A stretch of DNA of 6,393 nt, taken from positions 1 through 6,393 of the forward strand of contig JANXXV010001037.1 in the NCBI GenBank assembly GCA_025350445.1. The letters are read 5' to 3'. Within the stretch, counting starts at the first letter, position 1; every line of letters begins with the position of its first letter. The translations under genes and the position numbers were made by a program. The DNA comes from Bryobacteraceae bacterium. GTDB taxonomy: Bacteria; Acidobacteriota; Terriglobia; Bryobacterales; Bryobacteraceae. Of this stretch, positions 1-5,737 are shown piece after piece. Below the pieces are notes generated by a model. That model worked only from the letters and a program-made list of their open reading frames with translations. It searched no databases and was not told the origin of the DNA.

Positions 1-774
1 AACGCCACCCATCCGCTGCCCGGAGTCTTCACCGGCAAGAACTGCGTGATGCTCGGCGACATGCCGTTCACTCCGCTGGGATTGGCCGATGGCCGCATCC
101 TGGTCCCCATACAAATAACGCCGCTCGGGCCAGACGGAAAACTGTACAATCCATCCGGTGCCTACACCTACACCGAGGTAGCCGTCCTGCTCGGTAGCTG
201 GCACAACGGCAAACTGCAGTGGGAGATGTCGCAGCCCATCAAAGCCGACCCCGCCCAAGCCACGCGCGGCATGGACGAACCCACGGTACAAGTCCTCAAA
301 GACGGCCGATTGCTAATGATACTGCGCGGGTCCAATGACCGCCGGCCCGAACTCCCCAGCCGCCGGTGGGCGTCATTCTCACACGACGGCGGCCGCCGTT
401 GGACCGCGCCTCAACCGTGGACATACGACGGAGGCGCATCGTTCTTCAGCCCCAGCGCCTGTTCCCAACTACTGCGGCATTCGTCCGGCCGACTCTTCTG
501 GCTGGGCAATATCACCCCCGAAAACGCGCGCGGAAATCGGCCCCGCTATCCATTCGTGATAGGTGAAGTGGACCGTACCACAGGCCTGCTGTTGCGCGGT
601 TCGGTCCAAGTCGTCGATACGTTGCAAGAAGGCGAAGATCCGGTGTTGTCTCTCTCGAACTTTCACGCACGGGAAGACCGCCGCACGCGCGAAGTCGTCC
701 TGCACATGACTCGCCTCTTCGCGCGCCCGCAACTCTGGGCCGGAGATGCGTACGTATACCGGATTCGAGTCTGA
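1..774 (+). CDS. Sialidase-like (BNR/Asp-box) protein, 3' part
   Basis: The frame is open from the first base of the window to the TGA at 772-774, so this is the C-terminal 257 residues of a longer protein; the start lies upstream. A clear Asp-box (S-x-D-x-G-x-x-W) is seen as SHDGGRRW at fragment residues 127-134. It is preceded by EPTVQVLKDGRLLMILRG (about 93-110), a stretch typical of sialidase-fold beta-propeller blades, and followed by SPSACSQLL and LFWLGNI. Proteins of this kind are usually secreted or periplasmic and many are annotated as exo-alpha-sialidases (GH33-like). The catalytic Arg triad and Tyr/Glu pair cannot be assigned from the fragment, so the substrate is unknown and it need not be a true sialidase. 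The gene ends directly against the convergent 41-codon gene, with no room for a separate terminator. It may belong with the receptor and enolase-type genes further along the same strand, but the minus-strand cluster lies between them. Confidence 0.8.
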   Translation, partial: NATHPLPGVFTGKNCVMLGDMPFTPLGLADGRILVPIQITPLGPDGKLYNPSGAYTYTEVAVLLGSWHNGKLQWEMSQPIKADPAQATRGMDEPTVQVLKDGRLLMILRGSNDRRPELPSRRWASFSHDGGRRWTAPQPWTYDGGASFFSPSACSQLLRHSSGRLFWLGNITPENARGNRPRYPFVIGEVDRTTGLLLRGSVQVVDTLQEGEDPVLSLSNFHAREDRRTREVVLHMTRLFARPQLWAGDAYVYRIRV

Positions 775-900
775 TCAATCCAGCCATTGCGTCAACGTCC
801 ACATCAGCCCGCCCAGCATGCCTGCCCCGCCCAATAGCTTTACCGTCATCACAATGTTCTGACGCAGCGTATACTGCTTTGGAGTGAAGTCCGGTTCCAC
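775..900 (-). CDS. Small single-span membrane protein, 41 aa, downstream of hpf
   Basis: This short gene starts at GTG (898-900) and ends at TGA (775-777). The product begins MEPDFTPKQYTLRQN, a soluble polar head of about 15 residues. It continues with one hydrophobic segment of about 20 residues (roughly 20-39) containing GGAGMLGG, and ends TQWLD. This is the layout of a single-pass membrane microprotein. A GGAG ribosome-binding site (907-910) lies 6 nt before the GTG and overlaps the hpf stop codon, so translation is probably coupled to hpf. Only three bases separate the hpf stop from this start. The stop codon directly abuts the convergent stop of the sialidase-like gene. I do not recognise a family. 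The function is unknown; membrane anchoring or a stress role are guesses from context only. The absence of internal stops, the good RBS and the coherent membrane-type composition argue that it is real. Confidence 0.62.
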   Translation of the reverse strand: MEPDFTPKQYTLRQNIVMTVKLLGGAGMLGGLMWTLTQWLD

Positions 901-903
901 CGT

Positions 904-1248
904 TTACTCCGCCCGCCAGGATTCCGGGACCGCGGAAATCGCTTGCGTCCGCCGCCGCCCGATCCGCCTTCTCACGTTATCGCGGAAACGCTGAGCGGCG
1001 CGAAACGCCACGCCCATAAATCCCTCACCCCGCTCTTCCACAACGACGGTACCAACGAAAGGCAGTTCAGCCGTGATCACGCAAACTCTGTCAACACCTC
1101 CGCGATGGCCGTTCACGTCTTCCAGTTGAACGGTAATGTCGCCCAAGTGCTCCTCGAAACGGCCGCTAGCCAGCCGCAGCCGCCGTTCCACATAGCTTCG
1201 CAGTCTATCGGTCAACACAGCGCCGCGAGCATGAATGAAAAGCCGCAT
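904..1248 (-). CDS. hpf: Short HPF/RaiA-family ribosome-associated (hibernation) factor
   Basis: The product is 114 residues, the size of short HPF/RaiA (YfiA-type) proteins, and lacks the C-terminal dimerisation domain of long HPF. The family fold is visible as beta1 (MRLFIHARG), helix 1 (TDRLRSYVERRLRLASGRF, about 13-31), strand DITVQLEDVNG (about 37-47), strands around VCVITAELPF and GTVVVEE, and helix 2 (GVAFRAAQRFRDNVRRRIGRRR), which is strongly basic as expected for 16S rRNA contact. Family members bind the decoding region of the 30S subunit and inactivate ribosomes in stationary phase or starvation. The start ATG (1246-1248) has AGAGGG at 1257-1262, 8 nt upstream. The gene follows the Rnk-like gene by 28 nt and precedes the 41-aa membrane gene by 3 nt, all on one strand, so the three are probably co-transcribed. 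The sequence is divergent from E. coli HPF and YfiA; the family call is confident, the exact subtype less so. Confidence 0.85.
   Translation of the reverse strand: MRLFIHARGAVLTDRLRSYVERRLRLASGRFEEHLGDITVQLEDVNGHRGGVDRVCVITAELPFVGTVVVEERGEGFMGVAFRAAQRFRDNVRRRIGRRRTQAISAVPESWRAE
907..910 (-). promoter_or_regulatory. Ribosome binding site deciding the 41-aa gene start
   Basis: GGAG on the minus strand lies 6 nt upstream of the GTG at 898-900 and touches the TAA stop of hpf (904-906). It supports the GTG start and suggests translational coupling to hpf. Confidence 0.55.
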
Positions 1249-1276
1249 TCTGATTTCCCTCTTGGATTATTCCGAT

Positions 1277-1690
1277 TCAGCCGCAAACCAACCCGGCTAC
1301 CCATGGTTGATACAACATTTTTTCCACGGTTTGCAGCCGCCTGCCCGTCGAACTCAGATAGGCAATCACATCGCCCACGCGCGCGCCCAGCAGTGCCCTG
1401 CCCAGCGATCCCAGTATTGAAACGCGATTTTTGCGCGCGTTCTCCACCTCCGGAAACACCAGCGTGTAGACACTGCCGCCGCCCGTCTCAATGTCGCGCA
1501 GAAGCACTTGCGAGTTCATCGTCACCAGATCCGGCGGCACGTCCGCCGGTTGTCAAATGATGGCCCGCGCAATCTTTCTCTCCAGCGCCAGCAGGTGCCG
1601 GCCTTCAAGTTGAGACCGTACGAACTTCTGCATCAGCGTAAGCCGCTCCGCGTCTGGCTCAGTCAGCCAGACGGTCTTTTCCCTTTTCAT
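1277..1690 (-). pseudogene. Rnk-type GreA/GreB-C-terminal-domain gene interrupted by one in-frame TGA
   Basis: Reading from ATG at 1690 to TGA at 1277 gives a single frame of 137 codons broken only by TGA at 1553-1555 (codon 46). Rnk proteins are about 136 residues, so the frame is full length. The upstream part (45 aa, starting MKREKTVWLTEPDAERL and ending LERKIARAII) matches the short Rnk N-terminal coiled coil, shorter than that of GreA. The downstream part (QPADVPPDLVTMNSQV, then YTLVFPE, SILGSLGRALLGARVGDVI and YQPWVAG) carries the hallmarks of the GreA/GreB C-terminal domain as found in Rnk, which binds RNA polymerase. The start is well supported: AGGAG at 1698-1702 lies 7 nt before ATG. 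The stop could be a nonsense mutation, a sequencing error, programmed readthrough, or a split into two peptides with restart at GTG 1538-1540, which would give an 87-aa lone C-terminal domain. The conserved downstream half suggests that any decay is recent. Confidence 0.7.
1531..1549 (-). other. Perfect hairpin immediately after the in-frame TGA
   Basis: In the sense direction of the Rnk-like gene, the TGA is followed by CAA and then CCGGCGG-ACGTG-CCGCCGG, a perfect 7-bp, all-GC stem with a 5-nt loop. The possible restart codon GTG (1538-1540) sits in the loop and the SD-like GGCGG sits in the 5' arm, so the hairpin could hide an internal start. The stem also encodes the ordinary family residues (A-D-V-P-P-D), so it may be only a by-product of GC-rich coding sequence. 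Confidence 0.45.
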
Positions 1691-1718
1691 GAAAGTTCTC
1701 CTATCCCAAAAAAAGCTT

Positions 1719-2072
1719 CTAGAGTTGGAAAGAACGAACGCGAAAAGGGCGAGAACGGCCGTGGCCTGCCTCGGGACTCCAGAGCGACAACGTTTCCCGG
1801 CGCAACGAAGAGACATAACCGCCGCAACTGCTGTGCAGCACAATTGCGGTGTAAGCGTCGAACCATGGAACCCCGGGGCAATCTTCGGCGTCATTCCGGG
1901 AGCATCGAATGTCAGCCGGGGATGTTGAGCTAAACTGCGCGACGCGATTTGTGACCCACAAAGACCGGCCGAGGCGGCAGGAGCCGGGGGAACCGGCTGG
2001 CAGAATACCAGCCAGCAGCCAAAAGATGAAGAGCGAAGTCAACACGGCCTTCAATTTGTCGCGGCGTCTCAT
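1719..2072 (-). CDS. Possible small exported protein, 117 aa, unrecognised
   Basis: An open frame starts at ATG 2070-2072 with AAGGA at 2082-2086, 9 nt upstream, and ends at TAG 1719-1721. The N-terminus (MRRRDKLKAVLTSLFIFWLL, then AGILPAGSPGS) has the layout of a signal peptide or membrane anchor: a basic n-region, a hydrophobic core and a small-residue end. The remainder is Arg/Ser-rich with cysteines near residues 32, 57, 65 and 83, which could form disulfides after export. The gene would end 28 nt before the Rnk-like ATG, the same gap as between the Rnk-like gene and hpf, which fits operon membership. Against it: no family is recognised, the C-terminal half looks low in structure, and overlapping frames are also open here. 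If it is not a gene, 1691-2072 is the leader and promoter region of the Rnk-like operon. Confidence 0.35.
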   Translation of the reverse strand: MRRRDKLKAVLTSLFIFWLLAGILPAGSPGSCRLGRSLWVTNRVAQFSSTSPADIRCSRNDAEDCPGVPWFDAYTAIVLHSSCGGYVSSLRRETLSLWSPEAGHGRSRPFRVRSFQL

Positions 2073-2216
2073 TATTAACTATCCTTAATTTACCACGTGT
2101 CGTGATCCATTGACGAACCACCTAAATGAAGTGGTGCGCGCCGTCCTGCTAATCGGACGCGGCGCCACGGCGTACATGTTCTGGTAATTGATTATGATGG
2201 TTTCCCAAGGTAACTT
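2073..2216. promoter_or_regulatory. Divergent intergenic region with two adjacent hairpins
   Basis: This gap lies between the minus-strand cluster and the plus-strand receptor gene and should carry promoters for both. It holds a CACG-TGT-CGTG inverted repeat (2094-2104). Next is a stem-loop ACCAC/GTGGT with a 9-nt loop (2117-2135). A longer imperfect GC-rich hairpin abuts it at 2136-2165: CGTCC/GGACG around an 8-nt loop, extended outward by five more pairs with two single-base bulges. No T-tract follows the hairpins on the plus strand, so they do not look like a simple terminator and may be a leader structure or operator. TATGAT at 2193-2198 could be a -10 element for the receptor gene, but I see no convincing -35 at proper spacing. 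Confidence 0.4.
2207..2210 (+). promoter_or_regulatory. Candidate ribosome binding site favouring the TTG start of the receptor gene
   Basis: AAGG lies 6 nt upstream of TTG 2217-2219. No comparable Shine-Dalgarno sequence precedes the ATG at 2238. This is the main argument for the earlier start. Confidence 0.4.
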
Positions 2217-2237
2217 TTGATAGAATCGTCAGCAACT

Positions 2238-5200
2238 ATGCTTCGACCCAGTCTTCGAACACTCTATATACTCCTTGTTCTCGCTGCTCAGTACGCATTC
2301 GGACAAGGGGAACAAGCCAACGTCGCCGGAACCGTGACCGACGTGACAAAGTCAATCGTTGAGGATGCACAAGTCACCATCCGTGACACTGCAACCAACG
2401 TTGCCGTCCGTACCGTCACCAATTCGTCAGGCCTCTTTTACATTCGCGCCCTGAAGCCGGGCACCTATGAGCTCACGGTGGAGAAGAGCGGATTCCGCAC
2501 TTCGAAACTCTCCAGAATTCCTTTAACCACCGGTCTCACCGCAACCGTCGACATCACGATGCAGATTGGAACCGTTTCCGAATCCGTCGAAGTTAGCGCA
2601 TCGGCCGTTCAGCTTGAAGCGCAAAGCTCAAGCCTGGGCAACGTGGTCGCCGGGCGGCCCGTAATGGAATTGCCGCTCCTGGCGCGCAACCCGCTGGCAT
2701 TGGCAGCCCTTACTCCGGGCGTTATCCCCACCAGCGGCCAGCAAGCGAACGGCGGAGGCATAGTCGGCCTTTCCACAACCTCCCAAATGGGCGGAGGCCT
2801 TGCACAGCAGAATGGCTTGCTGATTGACGGCGCCGAAAGCCGCGGCACCACCGAAGGCGGCACGTCCTACTCCATCCCGGTTGAAGCGGTCCAGGAGTTC
2901 AAAGTGGAAACCACTACCTACGGCGCCGACCTCGGCCGCGCCGCTGGCGGCGTCGTAATTATTGCAACCAAATCCGGCACAGACACGTTTCACGGTACCG
3001 GCTACGAATTTTTGCGAAACGATCATCTGAACGCCAATGGCTGGCAGAACAACCGCAACAACATTGGAAAGGCACTGTTTCAGCGAAACGTTTTCGGCGG
3101 CAACATTGGTGGACCAGTCATCAAGCACCGCACCTTTTTCTTCTTCAATTATGAAGGTACCCGGCAAGGCGCGCCAGATCAGGCGCTCGGCACAGTTCCT
3201 ACTTCCTTGGAGCGGTCGGGCGACTTCTCCAAGACTTTCGACCGCACCGGTAAGCAGGACGTAATCTTCGATCCAACGACGACCCGCACCGATCCAAGCC
3301 GTCCGGGATTCTTTGTCCGCGATCCGTTCCCCGGCAACGTTATCCCGTCGCTTCGCATCAACGGAATCTCCAGCAAGGTAGTAACGTACTATCCGTCGCC
3401 GAACCGCGCCGGGGCCGGTCTGCAAGGAATAAACAACTACCTGATCACCGGCAAGGGAGTCACAAACACCGACAACTACTTTACTCGAGTAGACCATGTC
3501 ATCACCGAGAAGCACCACATTTTCGGTCGAGTCGGCTATGCACCGTTTTCAAATTACAGCTCACTTTCGGGTCTTGCCTTTGCATCCCGAGCGATTAACT
3601 CAAACCCCGGTACGCAGGCCATGATCAGCTTGACTTCGACGTTTACGCCAAACTTGATTGGGGAAGCCCGCATCAGCTACACCCGGCTCCAGTTCAATTC
3701 ATTTCCTGTGAGTCAAGGTTTCGACATAGCCACGCTCGGTTTCGGCCCGCCACTAACCAACAATGTGCTTTACAAGCAATTCCCTGCCATCAACGTTCAG
3801 ACCTACAACTCAGGCGCCGGTCTCAGTGTCACCACAGCCGCTGTGAACGATTTCGACCCCCTTGGCGGGGCCACCCGCACGTTGAACCCCCAGGACACTT
3901 GGCAGGCGCAGTATCACCTTACCCTCGTCAAAGGACGCCAAACCCTGAAGTTCGGCACCGATCTGCAATTGATTAAGCTAAACGCTTACAACTCCCAATA
4001 CTCAGCGGGACAATTCAATTTTGATCGTTCCTACACGCAGGGCCCGGATCCAAACCAGACTACATTGAATGCCGGCAACGGCCTGGCCAGCCTGCTGCTA
4101 GGGACGCCTGTCCAAAGCACTCTCACCATCACGCCCCAGCTCTTCCTCTACCAGAAATACTACAGCTTGTATTTTCAGGACGATTACCGAGTCACTAACA
4201 GACTGACATTGAATCTTGGCTTGCGCTGGGAGTACACCACTCCATACGCTGAAAAATTCGGCCAGATCGGCTATTTCGATCCAACCGGAATCGAACCTGT
4301 CACCGGAATGAAGGGTGTATTCAAATTCATCAAACCCGGCGGCTATCAATCGAATCCGCAATACTTCAATTTTGCCCCGCGCGTGGGGATTGCGTACAAG
4401 TTCGACGATAAGACCGTCGTTCGTGTCGCCGGCGCCATCTTCTATGCGTCCTTCGTAGGCGTGAACGCCGCGGCAACCGACTTCGGTAACGGCGGATTTG
4501 TCTCCGTACAGGGCTCTCTAGGACCGGCCTCGGTCTATCCGAATACGCCGCCCGCTGGTGGCTCCTGGGTTAACGCGTTCACCACTGGAATTCAACAGCC
4601 AACACGCGATACCGATTTCGTCGGGCAAAATATCCGTGCCGACCTGCTGGATCGTAAGAAGCCTTATCTCAGCAATTGGACCTTTAACATCCAGCGTGAG
4701 GTTACCAGCACTCTGTTAGCCGAAATCGGCTACGTTGGCTCCAAAGTGACACACGCCTACTGGAACCGGATGCACAACATGGACGACCCGGCAATCCTGA
4801 AATACGGTTCGGCCCTGACGTCGCTCGTTCCTAATCCCTTTTTCGGCAAAATTACCACCGGCCCGGTCAGCGCGCAAAACGTCACACTGGCCCAGTCCCT
4901 GCGGCCATTCCCGCAGTACGGCGATGTGCTGATTTTCCGCGATCCGTACGGAAACCAGAACTACCACAGCTTTATCGCGAGAGTTCAAAAGCAGGCAACG
5001 CACGGGCTGATGTTCACCATGGCCTACACGCTCTCGAAAACAATTGCGGATACCGCACAATCGAACACCTGGGTTGTGGGACCCAACAACTCCCTGTACA
5101 ACGCGAAGTACAACCGATCGATTGAAGCCAACGACGTTCCGCAACGCTTGGTGTTCAGCTACATCTATGATGTGCCGTTTGGAAAGGGCAAGCAGTTCAT

Positions 5201-5684
5201 GACTTCCGGAATCGGCGCGATGGTGCTGGGTGGCTGGGAGGCCAGCGGTATCTCGGTATTCCAAAGCGGCCGCCCGATTCTAATCACCGCTCCCGATCAA
5301 ACCAAACTGCTCAATTTTGTTGGAACCAGCGGTCGCGCGGACCGGCTACACACCGGCGTTCTAAGCTCCGGCCAGACGCTAAGCAAGTGGTTCGACACTA
5401 CCGCTTTCCAGACGGCGGCACCATATACAATTCCGACAGACTCGCTAAGCCAGCCGAATCTTCGTAGTCCCCGCAGGATCAATACCGACTTTTCCCTGAT
5501 CAAGAACAACAAGATCAAGGAGAAGTACAACCTGCAATTCCGTGCGGAGATGTTCAACATCTTCAACCATCCGCAACTGGACGCCAGAGGCGCCACCACG
5601 GACGTCACAAATGCTCAGTTCGGCCAGATCGTAACGGGCGGCGGCGACAGAAACGTTCAGTTCGGTTTGCGTTTCCTGTTCTAG
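2238..5684 (+). CDS. Oar-like TonB-dependent outer-membrane receptor with carboxypeptidase-regulatory-like N-terminal domain
   Basis: The product is 1148 residues from ATG 2238 (1155 from TTG 2217). The ATG start gives a textbook signal peptide: MLRPSLRT, then a hydrophobic core, with likely cleavage after AFG (residue 22). The TTG start has the better RBS and adds MIESSAT. Domains, numbered from the ATG: a carboxypeptidase-regulatory-like beta-sandwich at about 29-108 (VAGTVTDVTKSIVEDAQVTI, SGLFYIRALKPGTYELTVEK); a plug at about 130-260 (ELPLLARNPLALAALTPGV, LLIDGAESRG, VEAVQEFKVETTTYGADLGR, GGVVIIATKSGTDTFHG); then an outer-membrane beta-barrel to the end. The last residues, VQFGLRFLF, end in Phe, the usual barrel-assembly signal. 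Such proteins import large nutrients, often glycan pieces, using TonB energy, and are heavily multiplied in Acidobacteriota. No TonB box was identified with confidence. The Tat-enolase-type gene follows 53 nt downstream, after a hairpin, suggesting linked function. The substrate is unknown. Confidence 0.93.
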   Translation: MLRPSLRTLYILLVLAAQYAFGQGEQANVAGTVTDVTKSIVEDAQVTIRDTATNVAVRTVTNSSGLFYIRALKPGTYELTVEKSGFRTSKLSRIPLTTGLTATVDITMQIGTVSESVEVSASAVQLEAQSSSLGNVVAGRPVMELPLLARNPLALAALTPGVIPTSGQQANGGGIVGLSTTSQMGGGLAQQNGLLIDGAESRGTTEGGTSYSIPVEAVQEFKVETTTYGADLGRAAGGVVIIATKSGTDTFHGTGYEFLRNDHLNANGWQNNRNNIGKALFQRNVFGGNIGGPVIKHRTFFFFNYEGTRQGAPDQALGTVPTSLERSGDFSKTFDRTGKQDVIFDPTTTRTDPSRPGFFVRDPFPGNVIPSLRINGISSKVVTYYPSPNRAGAGLQGINNYLITGKGVTNTDNYFTRVDHVITEKHHIFGRVGYAPFSNYSSLSGLAFASRAINSNPGTQAMISLTSTFTPNLIGEARISYTRLQFNSFPVSQGFDIATLGFGPPLTNNVLYKQFPAINVQTYNSGAGLSVTTAAVNDFDPLGGATRTLNPQDTWQAQYHLTLVKGRQTLKFGTDLQLIKLNAYNSQYSAGQFNFDRSYTQGPDPNQTTLNAGNGLASLLLGTPVQSTLTITPQLFLYQKYYSLYFQDDYRVTNRLTLNLGLRWEYTTPYAEKFGQIGYFDPTGIEPVTGMKGVFKFIKPGGYQSNPQYFNFAPRVGIAYKFDDKTVVRVAGAIFYASFVGVNAAATDFGNGGFVSVQGSLGPASVYPNTPPAGGSWVNAFTTGIQQPTRDTDFVGQNIRADLLDRKKPYLSNWTFNIQREVTSTLLAEIGYVGSKVTHAYWNRMHNMDDPAILKYGSALTSLVPNPFFGKITTGPVSAQNVTLAQSLRPFPQYGDVLIFRDPYGNQNYHSFIARVQKQATHGLMFTMAYTLSKTIADTAQSNTWVVGPNNSLYNAKYNRSIEANDVPQRLVFSYIYDVPFGKGKQFMTSGIGAMVLGGWEASGISVFQSGRPILITAPDQTKLLNFVGTSGRADRLHTGVLSSGQTLSKWFDTTAFQTAAPYTIPTDSLSQPNLRSPRRINTDFSLIKNNKIKEKYNLQFRAEMFNIFNHPQLDARGATTDVTNAQFGQIVTGGGDRNVQFGLRFLF

Positions 5685-5700
5685 ATCACTCGCAAAACAG

Positions 5701-5720
5701 GGCGGGCCTCAGTGCCCGCC
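5701..5720 (+). terminator. GC-rich hairpin between receptor and enolase-type genes
   Basis: GGCGGGC-CTCAGT-GCCCGCC forms a perfect 7-bp stem with a 6-nt loop, 16 nt after the receptor stop codon. It is followed by TAGAGTTGCC rather than a run of T, so it is not a canonical Rho-independent terminator. It could be a weak or partial terminator, or a 3'-end mRNA stabiliser that lets the receptor and downstream gene be expressed at different levels. Confidence 0.5.
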
Positions 5721-5737
5721 TAGAGTTGCCAACTAAC

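Noticed and set aside
943..1560. 205-codon plus-strand open frame
   Set aside because: It is antisense to the hpf and Rnk-like genes, which have recognisable domains and good RBSs; its product is Pro/Arg/Ser-rich with no family features.
1553..1894. Longer upstream start for the Rnk-like N-terminal part
   Set aside because: The frame stays open upstream, but ATG 1690 has an AGGAG at ideal spacing and matches the family N-terminus; the upstream extension has no Rnk similarity.
1508..1933. 141-codon plus-strand open frame across the Rnk-like start and upstream region
   Set aside because: Opposes a supported gene and has a basic, low-complexity product without family features.
1995..2013. GGCTGG-N7-CCAGCC inverted repeat
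   Set aside because: Six-base stem in GC-rich DNA inside a possible coding region; no context suggests function.
2193..2198. TATGAT as a firm -10 promoter element for the receptor gene
   Set aside because: No -35-like hexamer at 16-18 nt upstream, so it was kept only as a note in the intergenic region.
2628..3518. 296-codon minus-strand open frame
   Set aside because: It lies fully antisense to the plug domain and following region of the receptor gene; a shadow of GC-biased codon positions with no recognisable product.
4716..5264. 182-codon minus-strand open frame
   Set aside because: Antisense to the receptor beta-barrel; no RBS or domain support.
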